From: Syncephalastrum monosporum B8922
Taxonomy: Eukaryota; Mucoromycota; Mucoromycetes; Mucorales; Syncephalastraceae
Assembly: GCA_000697355.1 (NCBI GenBank)
Contig: JNEN01000879.1
Location: forward strand, 29,917 to 93,916
DNA length: 64,000 nucleotides
Direction: 5' to 3'
Part shown: one piece after another, positions 1 to 12,690 of the stretch
Layout of the letters: every line of letters begins with the position of its first letter
Position numbering within the stretch: position 1 is the first letter of the stretch
The notes under the pieces: generated by a model
Told to the model about the DNA's origin: nothing
Databases searched by the model: none
The model's input: only the letters and a program-made list of their open reading frames with translations
Position numbers and translations under genes: made by a program

Positions 1-2
1 AG

Positions 3-3000
3 ATGGGGTGGTTGAACGCACTGCGTCCTCCACCGTTTGCTCAAATGCGAAAAACGATCAAAGTCTCGATTGCTCTGTTGATAGCGTTGGTCATGACGCT
101 CGACGACCGGTGTCGGGAAGCTGTCGGTTCAGGATCCCTGCTCGTGTGTATTGTTCTTGTTTTCTATTTTCCTTCTCGGACTGTCGGTATGTCACTATAA
201 AAAAGAAAGCATGCGTATCTTCTGTATGATTATGCTTACCTTTTATTTCTTTCCTCGAATTGCAGGCGTTGTATTGGAGGCAAGAAAATTTTGTCGGCAT
301 TTTTGGATGCGTCTATTTTTTTTTTTTTTTGCGGAGCTGGTCGTTGATGTGAGTATGACATGGTATAGGATGTGATAATCGGCACTTTCGGTGCTCTTCT
401 GGGGGCTGCTTGGAGTTTCCTGGGTTTGTACAACACTGATCAATTCCTTTCATGGCGTGTACTGACTTTTTTTTTGCTTTATGCAGGCATGTACCTCGCC
501 AATTTAGCTCGGGACAAAACCAATCCGTCTCCCGTCCAGCCCAAATCAAGCGCCGTCTTTGCCTTCTTCCTTTTCATTGCCTCTTTCGTATTGACATATT
601 TCCGGATCAAGTTCGCGAGGAGTAAGTGTCGTTGTCGGAATGAATACAGACAATCTAGGATTGCCGGATGAAGTATGAAAAATGGTGCTGATGAGAGGAT
701 TTTAATAGCCAATTTTGCATGCATTAATGCTTCGATTCTCGTCGCTGTAAGTGATTCATACTATCCGCACGACTGACAATCCACTCACGAGCGAGCTCCA
801 TAGTTTACCATGACGCAAGGCTCCATTATCAATGCATTTGCACCTACCATGATTGTGAGCATAAATTGACACCGCACCAAGTACGCCATGCTAACTCTAT
901 ATTCAGTGGACATTCTTGACGCCTATTGCATTAGGCGGAGCAATCGCACTCGGTGTATCTGCTTTTATCTGGCCCGATGACAGCGTCAGCAATTATATGG
1001 CTGTTTTGAACAAGACCCTCGGTGGCTATAATGATTTCTTCAAGGAGCATACACATGCCATGCTCGAGACATCCTCTGACTCGCTCAACACAACTCTGCC
1101 TTCCTTGCATGAACACCTGCAGAGCAGTATACTTCTCTTGATCGACTGCAAACGAGCCGTGCGGCGTGAGATTTTATTTTCACGCCTCAACGGAGAAGAT
1201 GTCAGCCGTCTGACCAAAATCACAAAGACGCTTCGATCGCCTCTTCACGGCATTGGACTGAGTTGGGTCCTGAAGAAAGAACTACTCACAACGACGCCGG
1301 ATACGTTTGAAGATATGCCTGAAGCATTGCAAAACGATAGGGTTGAGCTCCGCGCAGGGATTCAACAAGTTCATGCGTCCTATCAGCAAATCTCTCACAC
1401 ATGTCATGAAGCCATGGGCGAATGTCTTGAGCGCTTGAAGCCATTCAGCGGTAATGCAGGTCGTACTACCCTTAATAGCATCTTGTGGCCCTTTCCGCGA
1501 CTCTTTTCGAGCGCATGGTTTAAATCGAACAATACACCCGAAAACGAGAAGGCGCATACGACCGCACAGCAGCTCGAGGAAGCCATCCAACGGCTGGATA
1601 AACAGGCGGGGGACGCTGTATACCAACTTATCGAGAAGCACCACGACAAGGACGACCTGGACAAATTCAAGTCGGCCCACCATGGAATGTACATTATGAT
1701 GCTCTACCGCTACAGTCTACGCGAATATACCCACTGCGTGGCATCCCTGCTCGAGTTTGTAGAGGACATAGAGACCACCCGCAGGTCAAAACGCCTCTGG
1801 TTTCCTCGACTTCGAAAGTGTTTCCGTAGCAGCACAGAGGTCGATCCCAACATTGGCGGTGACACGGGCGAATACGGCCAAGATGGAGCTATGATGCATG
1901 ACCTGACCCTAGTACGCACCAATACCCGAAACGATGATCTTCTCGAAAACAACGATGGTGGCGAACGCTCTGCATTTGTCAAGGCATCTGGTAGACTTTA
2001 TTATCGCGACCCCGATGTGGACCCACCGTCGACCCCGTTCCAAAATTTCTGCTACAGCCTTTACAAGCTCACCAACTGGTTCCTTGAGGTCGATACGTTC
2101 TTCTCTTTCAAGACGGCTGTTGGTGTGGTGATGCTGGCTGTACCTGCTTATCTTGTGGAGAGCGTCACCTGGTACTTCACTTGGCGTGGTCAGTGGGCCA
2201 TGATAACACTCATGCTCTGGATGTATCCTATGAATGGCATGTTCTTTTACTCGTAAGTCGTTCTGTGTTAACGTGCCGGTCTATTTCCTACTTACTTACT
2301 TTCGAATATAGGACCATAATGCGTGTACTGGGCACCGTGCTCGGTGGCGTATTGGGCATCATTATCTGGGAGATGACCACCGGCAATCCTTACGGTATCG
2401 CTGTCGTCTTCTTTGCGGTCTTTCTCCTCGTTTATCACGTCTTCCTCACCAAACCGCCATTACGTATGCTTGCCATAATGGTAATGATTACGAGCTTACT
2501 TGTAGTCATCTACGAACATAACTATGTGGTTACGCATGATCCATCTGCTGAGCCAGTATGGACCGTGGCCGGCAAGGTATACAGAGAGAAAAAGAAAACA
2601 CTGTACAAGCCATATTCTAACATAAACTTCAGAGAATGCTTCTTGTTATCATCGGTATCGCGGCTTGCACGCTTCTTTCCGTCTTTCCTGCGCCTGTAAC
2701 AGGTCGTGTTGAGCTCCGTCGTCGTCTGGCACGAACCCTTCGCGATCTTGGTCGCCTCTACGGCGTTCTAACCGCCCATTTCATTACGCCGTCTCTGTCC
2801 GACAAGCATGCCACAAAGGAGCAAATCAAGGCGTTTCGCAAGCTCGCGCTGGCGATCCAGCGCCAGATCGGCGATGAGCGCACCTTCTTGAAGCTTGCCG
2901 TATTTGAACCACCTATGCGTGGCAAGTTCCCTGCCGCCAAATATCAGATCCTGGTTGACAAGGTTGAGAACATGGCCGATCTGGTTGTCCTGATGGTAAG

Positions 3001-3426
3001 TTGTCTGCTTCTAGCTGTAAAATGTCGCTCCATATCATCTGACTTTTGTTTCCCTAGGCCGAGACATTGAGTAAAGTGGAACCTCGACAGCAGAAGCGCA
3101 TCGCACTTACAGTCACGCGTGAGCGCAGAGACTATATCGGTTCGGTCATGACTACCTTGAAGATGATGGCTACGACTCTGGCAGCCAAGATGTCGATGCC
3201 GCCCTACATGATGACACCGGCCGAGGCTCGCGGACGGTATTTGGAAGAGCTACGACGGCATGTGAACGCACGACCTGAGGATCTCAACAATCCATCTATG
3301 CTCGCCCTTGGTACCTATCTTGCAGCCAGCACTACATTCACTTCAGAACTCCAAGCCTTGTTGGACACCGTAGAGGAGCTCGTGGGCGTTGAAGATCCTG
3401 AGGAATGGCTACGCCTCCATGTATGA
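3..3426 (+). CDS. ArAE_2/Bre4-like multi-pass transporter, copy 1 (5' end probably outside window)
   Basis: Large polytopic membrane protein of the fungal family with an N-terminal 6-TM putative ER transporter domain (ArAE_2_N) and a C-terminal ArAE_2/DUF2421 region, related to FUSC/aromatic-acid exporters and yeast Bre4; substrate unknown. Ten exons join in frame: 3-186, 266-279, 369-423, 487-621, 709-746, 804-854, 907-2252, 2312-2576, 2633-2995, 3058-3426, giving 939 residues to the TGA. The first membrane helix begins at once (KVSIALLIALVMTLDDRCRE), and the neighbouring paralogue has about 80 extra N-terminal residues. The real start is therefore probably upstream of base 1; the ATG at 3 may be internal. 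The C-terminal half has a second hydrophobic block containing RGQWAMITLMLWM. The 14-nt second exon is conserved in the paralogue. The intron after it begins with GC, not GT. Family assignment is strong; transport function is known only for relatives. Confidence 0.85.
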
Positions 3427-4057
3427 AAGCGAACGAACTGTCTTATTTACTACATCATATCGCATTAATATATTCCGTCATATTCTCCCGCTGTAAATCC
3501 GGCTCATACATTTATCTTACGTCTTACTTGGCAAATTGAAAATGATCTTTTGACGAACCCACTACATATACGTATACATCTCCGGGTTTTGCTTTCGCAT
3601 TTGGTACTGGATGACTAAAGGCTTTACTGCAAAAGAATAATAACGGACATGAACATGATTAGATATGAGAAAGGCAGCGACGACAAGTATTCAGTTGGAT
3701 GTGTTTTTCCGTGTTTCCATTAACAAATGATGATCTAATCATAGCGCCATTGTCAGTACTTGCTTTAGCGCCATCCAGATAACCTACGGGACGCCACTAA
3801 AGGGTGAGACAAAAAATAAGCTGAATGCAGCCTAGAGACCGCCCGCCTTTTTGCCTGACTAAGTGATTTTATGGATGATCGGAAACAGCTAGCCGAACCA
3901 AAATTACCGCTGAGTGTTAATTTCTGCAGCGATTGTACTCATGCCGGCAGCGGTGTGGCCTGAGCTTTGACGTTCTTTGCTTCATATTTTGAGAGCAAAC
4001 AAGCTTTTTTCTTTCGCTTTTCCTTACCATTTTTTTTAACTTTACCATTTTTGTTCT
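3427..4057. other. Intergenic spacer between tandem transporter paralogues
   Basis: 631 bp holding the 3' end of copy 1 and the promoter of copy 2. The last 60 bases before the ATG are T-rich (runs of T and CTTT), typical of the leaders in this window. I see no further gene. Confidence 0.6.
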
Positions 4058-7000
4058 ATGGATCAAGAAAAAGGAGAAAGGGATGCTGTTACACGCAAAG
4101 ACACGCGTCGCTCATCCACAGCAACCATCAATGAAGACAACCTGAGGACGCCGCTCTACAATAGCCTTAATCATCATCGTCAACGGACCGCAACCACAGC
4201 CGCAACATCAGCAGCAACGCCCGAAGAAACCCAGGAACCTGCTGCAGCAGCGCCTAAATCAACATTTTTTCAAAAGCTGCGACATACCCTGCAGCCTCCG
4301 CCTTTGCCACAATGCCGCAAAGCTGTGAAGATGGCTGTCGCTATGGTCATTGCTCTAGTCATGGTACTTGACAACCGTACGCGGGAAAGTCTGGGAAATG
4401 ATGCAGCTCTCTTAGTGCCCATCATCATGACCTTATACTTTCCGTCTCGATCTGTCGGTAAGTTTTTTTATAATCCGCCACTTATGTCGCCACCACGGTA
4501 TGCACGAGTATCATGAGCACTGACATTTATCTTTTTTAGGCATTGTCCTCGAGGTAGGCTTAGGATGCAAAAAGAAATGCAAAAAGGAAGCGGCAGGAAA
4601 AACTTACGGAGAAATAATATTGTAGGACGTTATATTTGGGTCATTTGGCGCGTTGTTGGGAGCGGCCTGGAGCTTTCTTGGTAAGTATTTAAGCGGGCAT
4701 TTTAACCTTCCTATTAAGGTCATTTTGATATTTTGTTTTGTTAATCACATTTTGCCCTTTTAATATTGTTCTTTTTACTTGCACAGCAATCTTCCTGGCC
4801 GACCTAGCTCGAGATGACGATAATCCCTCCCCAGTACAAGCCAAATCCAGCGCTGTATATGCATTCTTTCTCTTTATCGGTAGTTTTACCCAGAGCTACA
4901 CTCGCGCCAAACTGCCTCGCTGTACGTATCTGATATCAAGACTATGGAGAAGCTGACCTTTCTTTCACACTTAGCCATGTTTGCTTGTGTCAATGCCTCC
5001 ATCCTTCTCGCTGTATGTGTCTAATATGTTCATCCAAAAAGCCATACTAATTTTATGCTACTAAAGTTTACCATGACCTACGGTTCTGCCGTAAAAGGCT
5101 TCGAGATAGCAACTTTTCTTATCGTATGTATCCGGCTAAGTCACATTCCGTTTATTTACACATATGAACGTATTTAGTGGAGCTTTCTCATTCCTATCGT
5201 GACCGCCGGTGGCATTGCTCTGGCCGTATCCGCATTGATATGGCCTGACAACAGTATAGGCAACTATATGGGCATACTGGGAATGACGCTGGGTGGCTAC
5301 AACCAATTCTTCAAGGAGCACACCGAAGCCATGCTCTCAACTTCCTCTGCTTCTCTCAAAACAACGCTGCCATCACTGCATGAACGTCTACGAAGCACAG
5401 ATATGCTCTTGGTTATGTGCAAGCGCGCTGTACGACGCGAGATTCTCTTTTCCCGTGTCAACGGTGAAGACATTAGCAAGCTCACTCGTATCATGAAAGC
5501 ACTGCGATCCCCGCTCCATGGCGTTGGCCTCAGCTGCATACTCAAAAGAGAACTCCTTACTAAAGGAACGGACATGCTCAGTGACGGCGAGACATCGGAG
5601 TCGTTGCAGCAAGAACAAGCGGATCTGAATGAGGCGATCAAGGAAATCAACGCGCTTTACAAAGAAATTTCCAGCACCTGCCAGGCCGCCATGCTCGATT
5701 GTCTGGCGCGTCTCAAGCCTCTCAGTGGTAGCCCACCTCGTACAGCCATCAACAGTCTCTTGTGGCCTTTTCCGCGCTTGATCAAAACCTCATGGTTTAA
5801 GAAGAACAGTGACACTGTAAGCGAAAGCTCCCCCATGAGGGCAAGCGACCTCGAGGCCATGGTAGAGCAGCTCGACCGAAAGGCAGGTGAGAGCATAAGC
5901 CATCTTCTCCAAATACACCAGCTACGCAAAGCCGAGCTCGTCGGCCAGCATAAGCTCAAGAATGACAGCATCTACATCATGGGCCTTTACCGTCACAGCC
6001 TGCGTGAATATGCCCAGCGCGTGGCGAATCTGCTTCAATATGTAGAAGATCTCGAAAACACGCGCAAGTCTCGTCGAATCTGGTTCCCGCCGCTACACAA
6101 GTTATTCTGGGGCAAAGGCGACATTGTCGTCGATGTCAATGGTAGCAGTGACCCAGGCGAGTACGGCCAAGACAGCGAAGGCACAACACAGCACGAACTC
6201 ACGCTCATCCGCACCAACACGCGAACGGGACTTGACGAATACGAACACGACGAACGAGACTACAAGCGAGCATCTTCTGGAAAATTGTATTATCGTGACC
6301 CTGATGTGGAGCCGCCGACCACCTTTCTTCAAAAGTTCTTTTGCGCGCTATATAATCTTGGCGGCTGGTTCTTCAAGGTGGATACTGTCTTCGCTTTCAA
6401 GGCAGCCACAGGCTCGGTGTTGCTGGCGCTACCTGCGTACATTAAAACCAGTGCTGCTTGGTACATCGAGTGGCGTGGCCAATGGGCGTTGATCACCTTG
6501 ATGCTATGGATGCTCCCCACAAGCGGCATGTTTTTCCATTCGTAAGTGTACACGCCGGAAAATGACTCTGTATTCATGTCGTCGATTTTTTTTATTCATT
6601 GTTGTAGTACCCTTATGCGCGTCTTGGGCACTGTTTTTGGCGGCATCCTGGGTATTGTCACATGGGAAATGACGCGAGGAAATCCATACGGTATCTGCGC
6701 TGTCTGCTTTGTCGTTTACAGTCTGATATATCCAACATTTCTGAGCAAACCGCAGACAAGAGTGATGATCATTTTGACCGTGATCACGCATGTTCTGGTG
6801 AGTGACAGAGACATATTGCATGTCACATCTAATACGTGTACCTAGGTGATTATATATGAATGGAACGGTACACACGGGATCACCGCTGACACTGACGCAG
6901 TATGGACCGTCGCTGGAAAGGCACGTCTTTAGAAGAAAGGCAGAGTAATGTGCACAGGAAAGCTAACATGGAGTACAGAGAATGCTTCTAGTCGTGATCG

Positions 7001-7766
7001 GTATCGGTGCAAGTGCAGTGATTGCCTTCTTTCCCCAGCCAGTGACCGGCCGCGTCGAACTGCGTCGGCGTCTCGCACACACCCTCCGCGATGTTGGCCG
7101 ACTCTATGGCGTGCTGACTGCTCACTTTGTTACCCCCTCCTTATACAGCCAGCACGCGTCTGAAGAACAAATTAAGGCTTTCCGCAAGCTTGCTATGCAA
7201 GTACAAAGTCAAATCAGTGACGAGCGTACATTCTTGAAGCTGTCTGTCTTTGAGCCGAGTCTGCGCGGCAAGTTTCCGGCCGACAAATACAAGATCCTCG
7301 TGGACAAGGTTGAGAGCATGGCGGACCTGCTCGTTTTGATGGTAACTTGACATGAATTTTCTTTGTGAGCGAACCTGACCCCATTTTTTTTTGATAGGGT
7401 CAAGCATTGAACAGAATGGACCCGAATCAACGTCAGCGCATTGCGCAATTTTTGGCCCAAGAGCGCAAGGACTATATCTCGGCAGTAGCCACCACCCTCA
7501 AAGTCCTTGCCAGCACGCTTGCGTCCAAAATGTCAATGCCGCCATATATGATAACTCCCGGTGAGGCCCGAGGCCGTTTCTTCGAGACACTGGAAAGCAA
7601 CGCCGACTTTAAGCCTGAAAACGTCAACAGTCCGACGATGATTGCTCTCTGTGCTTATCTTTCCGCGAGCTCAACATTCACGATGGAGCTCCAGACGGTG
7701 CTGGAGACAATAGAGGATCTCGTCGGCGTCGAGGATCCTGAAATCTGGCTTCGGCTCCATGTATAG
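4058..7766 (+). CDS. ArAE_2/Bre4-like multi-pass transporter, copy 2
   Basis: Complete tandem paralogue of the preceding gene. Eleven exons join in frame: 4058-4457, 4540-4553, 4626-4680, 4787-4921, 4975-5012, 5067-5123, 5178-6541, 6608-6797, 6846-6920, 6979-7341, 7398-7766, giving 1019 residues. The first about 85 residues are hydrophilic, rich in Ala, Thr and Glu, and probably cytosolic. A run of N-terminal helices follows, then a long soluble central region with coiled-coil-like stretches, and a second TM block around RGQWALITLMLWML. Exon positions and phases match copy 1 almost one for one, which shows the pair arose by tandem duplication. The exception is the intron at 6798-6845, absent from copy 1. 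The intron at 6921-6978 starts with GC. Likely an endomembrane or plasma-membrane exporter; substrate unknown. Confidence 0.88.
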
Positions 7767-8105
7767 ATAGAGAAATGACTCTATCATTTTTGTTTTATAG
7801 ATAGATATCGATGTATACTATAACCACTCCCATTGTTGTACCATATTAGTCTTCACTGCATAACTATATTTTGACATATCTGGTCTTGGGATCGATGGAT
7901 TCATGCGTGTGGATCAGTAGCGCTGATATGTGTCTCATAACCCCATGCTATGCAGTGGGTTTCAGGTTAGTATGATCCATGATTTACGATGGGATGTGAT
8001 TGAATCGGCGCCCCAAACGTGAATAAATGGATTTGGGTTGGTTGTCCAGAGGACCAAACACTTTTGTTTGCTGCACGCCACATCCCGTTTTTATTGGTCC
8101 AAGCC
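7767..8105. other. Intergenic region before HAP2
   Basis: 339 bp between the transporter stop and the Hap2 ATG. It contains an ATTGG/CCAAT-type pentamer about 15 bases before the ATG (around 8094), possibly relevant for a CCAAT-factor gene. Nothing else stands out. Confidence 0.4.
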
Positions 8106-8955
8106 ATGACGGATTCGCATTCGCCCTCGAGCCACAATTCTTCCAACATACTGCATCCTCACGATGTTGCCAACTACGATGCCTACGGTGTCGACATGCA
8201 CGCACAGCAGCACAACCCAACCTCATCACCCTACAATTCCCGGCACCCTTTGTCGTATTCGGCTGCGCCCTACTCTATGGTAAAAGCTGATCCTTTCTTA
8301 TCTTTATGCATGACGCTGACCCGTCTTAGTCTGTAATGTCACCGCCATCCGCCGGAGCAGCAGGAGTGTACCGGCCACCTGCACCTCAGCCCGAAGAAGC
8401 CGCCGCCGCTCCAGCTACGGAAGAGCCCTTGTACGTCAATGCAAAGCAGTACCATCGCATTCTGAAGCGCCGCGCAGCTCGTGCACGTCTCGAGGAAATC
8501 AGTCGCATATCCAAGGCCCGGAAGCCTTACTTGCACGAGAGCAGACACAGACATGCCATGCGGAGACCACGTGGTCCCGGTGGTCGTTTCCTAAGTACGT
8601 ATGATTTCTGTTGTCAAGCTTATGCGCGCGCACGCGTGTGTCGGTATATTGACGATTTTTTTTTTTCATGTTTTCGTTTCCAGCCGCTCAGGAAGTTGCT
8701 CAGCTTGAAAAAGAAGGCAAGTTGCCTGGTCACAATCCCGAGGACGACAAAGGCCAGGACATGAAGCCAAGCGAGTCGAGCAGTCGCTCAAGTAAGCCGC
8801 ATCAAGAGCCGCCAGACATCGCACCGGCTACGTCGTCGGCCATGGGTATGAGCGTTCCCCCACAACAATCACACCAGCAGCCGCCGCCGCCGCAGCACCC
8901 GGGACACATGGCCAACTGGCAAAACATGCCTCCTGGGTTCCAGTCCTACCAGTAG
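8106..8955 (+). CDS. HAP2: CCAAT-binding factor subunit Hap2 / NF-YA
   Basis: DNA-contacting subunit of the heterotrimeric CCAAT-binding complex (Hap2/3/5, NF-Y), a nuclear transcription regulator. Exons 8106-8279, 8330-8594 and 8684-8955 give 236 residues. The conserved core at about residues 86-150 is unmistakable: [18 protein letters not shown] (subunit-association helix) followed by [20 protein letters not shown] (DNA-recognition segment). Splicing of exon 2 to 3 restores the family ending GGRFLTAQE. The N-terminus is rich in Ser, His and Tyr. The tail is rich in Pro and Gln (PPPQHPGH), as usual in NF-YA activation regions. The ATG at 8106 is the first that gives a normal length; the upstream in-frame codons lack family character. 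A single gene: Hap3/Hap5 partners are not in the window. Confidence 0.95.
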
Positions 8956-9105
8956 ATAACATCTTTATTCTTGTATCATATATTGGGATTTCATCCACCC
9001 TTTTTGTCTGTATTAAAAAAAGAAGGAGAATATTGCTGCTGTAGCGCTCTATGGCGGGACCCCGTCTGTATTGATTGTATCTACACATGGTATTCGATTT
9101 ATTCA

Positions 9106-11003
9106 TTAAAAGTTATCAAAATTACCATAAGATGAAGTCGCTTTTCTAACGGCGGCTGCTTTTGGCGGGGGCGGTGCAACGTCATCCGCTTCAGAAGCAT
9201 CCAAGGGCGACGCGCTTCGATTGCTACCCGGGCTGTTCTTACTGGCAGCTGCGGCCAAGTACTTGCCTACACCACCACCACCACCACCATTACCACCACC
9301 ACCAGCAGAAGCTGCTGGGCCCTTCTTCTTATTGACATTCGGCCCAAACCAGCCCATACTGTCCTTCTTCGCCCGGGCGCGTTCTCGCTCGGCCATCTCT
9401 GTCTCCTCGTTGGCTTGGTGTTCCAGCTTGCGTTTCAATCGGCTTTGGTATTGTTCAAACGGGTCGACAAACACAGACACCTCGCGAATCCGGATATCAC
9501 GCTCGGGGTGGTCGCCCTCGTCGGTGGGTATGACTTCCATCTTGTTGAGAACTTCCAAGCCGCCGACCACGCGACCAAAGACGGTGTGCTTGCCGTCCAG
9601 ATGCTGACACGGCCGATAGGTAATGAAGCTATACGCACATCATAATTAGAACACACTTTTTCTTGACGTAGGATAACAAGCAAGACTTACAATTGGGATC
9701 CATTCGTGTTCTTGCCCTTGTTGGCCATACTCAAGATACCCCGATCGTCGTGCTTCAGGTTGGGTTTGATTTCATCCGGGAAGGGCTGTTTCCAGTACGA
9801 CTCGCCCCCGGATCCAGTACCGGTCGGATCGCCGCCTTGGATCATGAAGTTTCTGATGCTGCGGTGGAAACGCACGCCCTCATAGTAGCCAGACTTGGCC
9901 AGCAAGATAAAGTTGTGGCAGGGACGCGGTGTGCGATCGCAGTGGAGCTCAATGTTGATATTACCGAGGTTGGTGACGATACGCGCATACGCCTTTTGTT
10001 TGATGTGCTTATACATAAACGAGTCTTCATCGATCAACGCAGCCTCATTGACGGTGACAGGTGCCATGACGGACGAGGTGAAGGAAGCAGCCGCGCGGCC
10101 GGTGGAGAAGTTCGCCGCATTGTAAGGCGTGGCGGCTTTCTTTGGCTGCTGGAAGTGCGGCGTGTTCAAGTCGCTCGGCGCTCGTTTTGCCACCTTTGCT
10201 TCGTCTGCATTGCTCTTTTCGTCACCGGAAGGTGAAGACGACTTCTCCTTCTCCTGCAATTTAGCCAATACACGACCCGTGCTGCCTCCGAGGCCGCTGA
10301 CGTTGATGTTGTTGATCGGCTTTCGCTTCTCGCGTTCCTCGGCTGATGGTAACCAAAAAAGCAACCATGATTAGAATAAGGATCTGACTGGTATACCGCA
10401 GTGACAGTGAACAGTGAGCAGTGAGGAGGATTTGCACATACCTTCGTTGACCACTTTAAGATCATTCTTGAGGTAATGGAACTGTGACATGTTGCGCTTG
10501 TCGAGATTGTGTGGGTCTTGAATCATGATAATGTCCTTCTTTGTGAACGGCTCGTCGGTCAACAGATCTTTCATGTACTTGGCCTTGACGTTCAAGCGTT
10601 CGATTGTGTCGTAAGCAAAGACGTTGCCGGTGGTTTTGATGGCCGCGATCGCGGTATGATCAGAAAAGACCTTGAAGGTGACGGGGCAGTAATACTCGTC
10701 CTTGTCATTCTTGAAGAAGTTGAGCTTGATGAGTTGCTTGGTAGTCAGCTTCTCGCCCGTGACTGGATTGGTACCGTACTTTTTGATGTACGGAATGATA
10801 TGGACAAGGTCGAAAATGACACCGTCTGGCGTGCACACCGGATGTTCGAAGGGTTGGAGTGACAGCGAGCAGCAGTAAAACGGGAGCCGCTTGAAGCCTT
10901 TCGATCCTGTCTTGCCTGTCGTACCTGCAGACGCCGAATGCTGGCCAACCTCACCACTCCATTCCGAGTGCGTAATGTACAATTTGTCGGTCCATTTACC
11001 CAT
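9106..11003 (-). CDS. PPIL2: U-box peptidyl-prolyl isomerase-like 2 (cyclophilin Cyp60 type)
   Basis: Nuclear cyclophilin with an N-terminal U-box, known in relatives as a spliceosome-associated E3 ligase/isomerase. Exons (minus) 11003-10442, 10342-9691 and 9628-9106 give 578 residues. It begins [18 protein letters not shown], the family signature. The U-box lies at about residues 50-115 ([18 protein letters not shown]). The cyclophilin fold covers about 300-455 and contains [28 protein letters not shown] (made by the last splice) and [10 protein letters not shown]. The tail has SMGWFGPN and a Gly-rich linker, also typical. In this class the catalytic cyclophilin positions often vary, so isomerase activity should not be assumed. 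Its 3' end faces HAP2 across 150 bp (convergent pair). Confidence 0.95.
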
Positions 11004-11977
11004 CGTATCTAGACCAAGTGGATACAATAGAAAGCGTATAAAGCAGCAGCTCTAATAGGACTCCAAGTTTTATAAATGGGAATGAAAGCCTTCCCCAAGC
11101 TCCGCCGAGATTGTTTCACGCTTCGCATTTGACTTTCCAGGCAGCAATGAAGCTTTGTATCAAACTCAGTATTAAGAGTCAAAAGTGTCGATCAGACTTT
11201 GAGCCTTGAAGCAAGAAGCCTGAAAAGGTGCGCACAAGCAAACTGAGTATCCTTACGCTCAAAACGATGTTACCTGGTGCAATTGAAAGCTATTGGACGA
11301 ACTCGAATTCGATTTAAGCTGACGTATGCAAAGCAATGGTATACAGAATACAGTATGAAATGCTTACTACGTGAAGCTAAGAGCCTTCTTGTAGCACTGT
11401 CTGTGCGCTCTTTACTATCTTTGTCTATTGATAGTAGAAATACTGTATACTGTATTCAGCACTGATTTACTCGAAGGAAAAAAAAGGTGTGGGGCAGGTG
11501 TACAAAGAACACACATGATCACAAGATACAATGAAGTATTGAAATCCTTTTTTGCTGGTCAGTAGCAGAACATTTCCTCCAGATACAGTGAGTGGAGCTG
11601 CATGGATGTCAGTCGATGGGTCAGAATTTGCCCATGTTAGAAACACGAATAAACTAGGCTATCGAAGATGAACCATCTCATATTATACCCGCGTTTGTGG
11701 TGAGCAAGCTCTATTCATTCACCTCTTTCCTTTCTCTTCAAACACATGGGTATAGAGAGAAAAGCTAAATCACAAAGGAAAATAACAAGAGAAATCATCA
11801 ACGTCGATTAAAGGTTGCTTTCCTATTTATGAAAAGGCTTCGCCGGCGTCCCCCAGGGATTATAGTGTACAGTATAAAGTAACGAACGTACTGAAGTGTC
11901 ACTACTATAGTGTGATGTCGCCAGTTGGAATACTGAACCCATACAACGCGTGTTACAGTGCCCGCACAAATATTGGC
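11004..11977. other. Gene-free region upstream of the PPIL2 start
   Basis: 974 bp without a supported gene. The part nearest 11003 must hold the PPIL2 promoter. A short imperfect inverted pair, with GAATACAGTAT at about 11347-11357 and its complement at about 11447-11457, is described among the findings. Base composition becomes AT-richer toward the foldback element on the right. Confidence 0.5.
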
Positions 11978-12130
11978 CCAGGAAAAATGATGTGGGCTGG
12001 CTTTTTGAAAGTGGACCAGAACGAGTATGGGCCGGTCTTCTTGCATGAGAGCCAATCAAAATCAATGTGTGGCCAGCAAAGCCGAATAGGACCGGCTTTG
12101 TGGAAATAGCTGCGAACGCGAAATTGAGCC
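11978..12130 (+). repeat. Left arm of the inverted repeat
   Basis: Direct-reading arm; pairs with 12691-12827. It carries a 16-bp insertion (about 11991-12006) relative to the other arm, which breaks the match between the CCAGGAA and GAAAGTGG blocks. Confidence 0.65.
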
Positions 12131-12690
12131 CATTTTAGGTTACTGTTTACTTCATTCTTTCCCCGCCCCCCACAAGCAACGCGACGCCAAAAGGACCGGA
12201 CAGAAGCGTTTCGATACTGTATCGGCTTATTAGCAAAATGACTTGATTTATCGCAGTACGCGTCGCACTTCCCGTTAGTCGGCGTGCGGGAAGCCTTGTT
12301 ACAGTGTCTGTTCCGGCTCAAGACGCAAATGTGAGTACTTGGGTGTGGTCTCCGTCCATGGCGTTACTGCCTTAGCCAGGACGGTTGCGAAGAAGAGAAA
12401 GTCAGTCGATATTGACATCAAGGGAGCGAAGAAGGACACCACATCACTTGATGTTATTGGTTTTGTGGAGCATTTATCACTTGCATTGGTGCACAAGGTC
12501 ACAGCCAGTAAGGATCCTGTTTCCGTGAGGAACCACATCAGACTTGAGCGAGCGTATCGTAAGAGCATCTGAGAAAACCAGCCAGGGCATTGCAAAGCGT
12601 TCACAGATAATTTTTATACCTATTAGGAACGCTGCTTAGATTGTGAACGTGGTCTCTCCAACTGTTCTCTGTCACTTCACCAGGCACGCT

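Noticed and set aside
12299..12604. Open frames inside the foldback element as a transposase
   Set aside because: Neither strand shows a DDE or other recognisable motif, and lengths are near chance.
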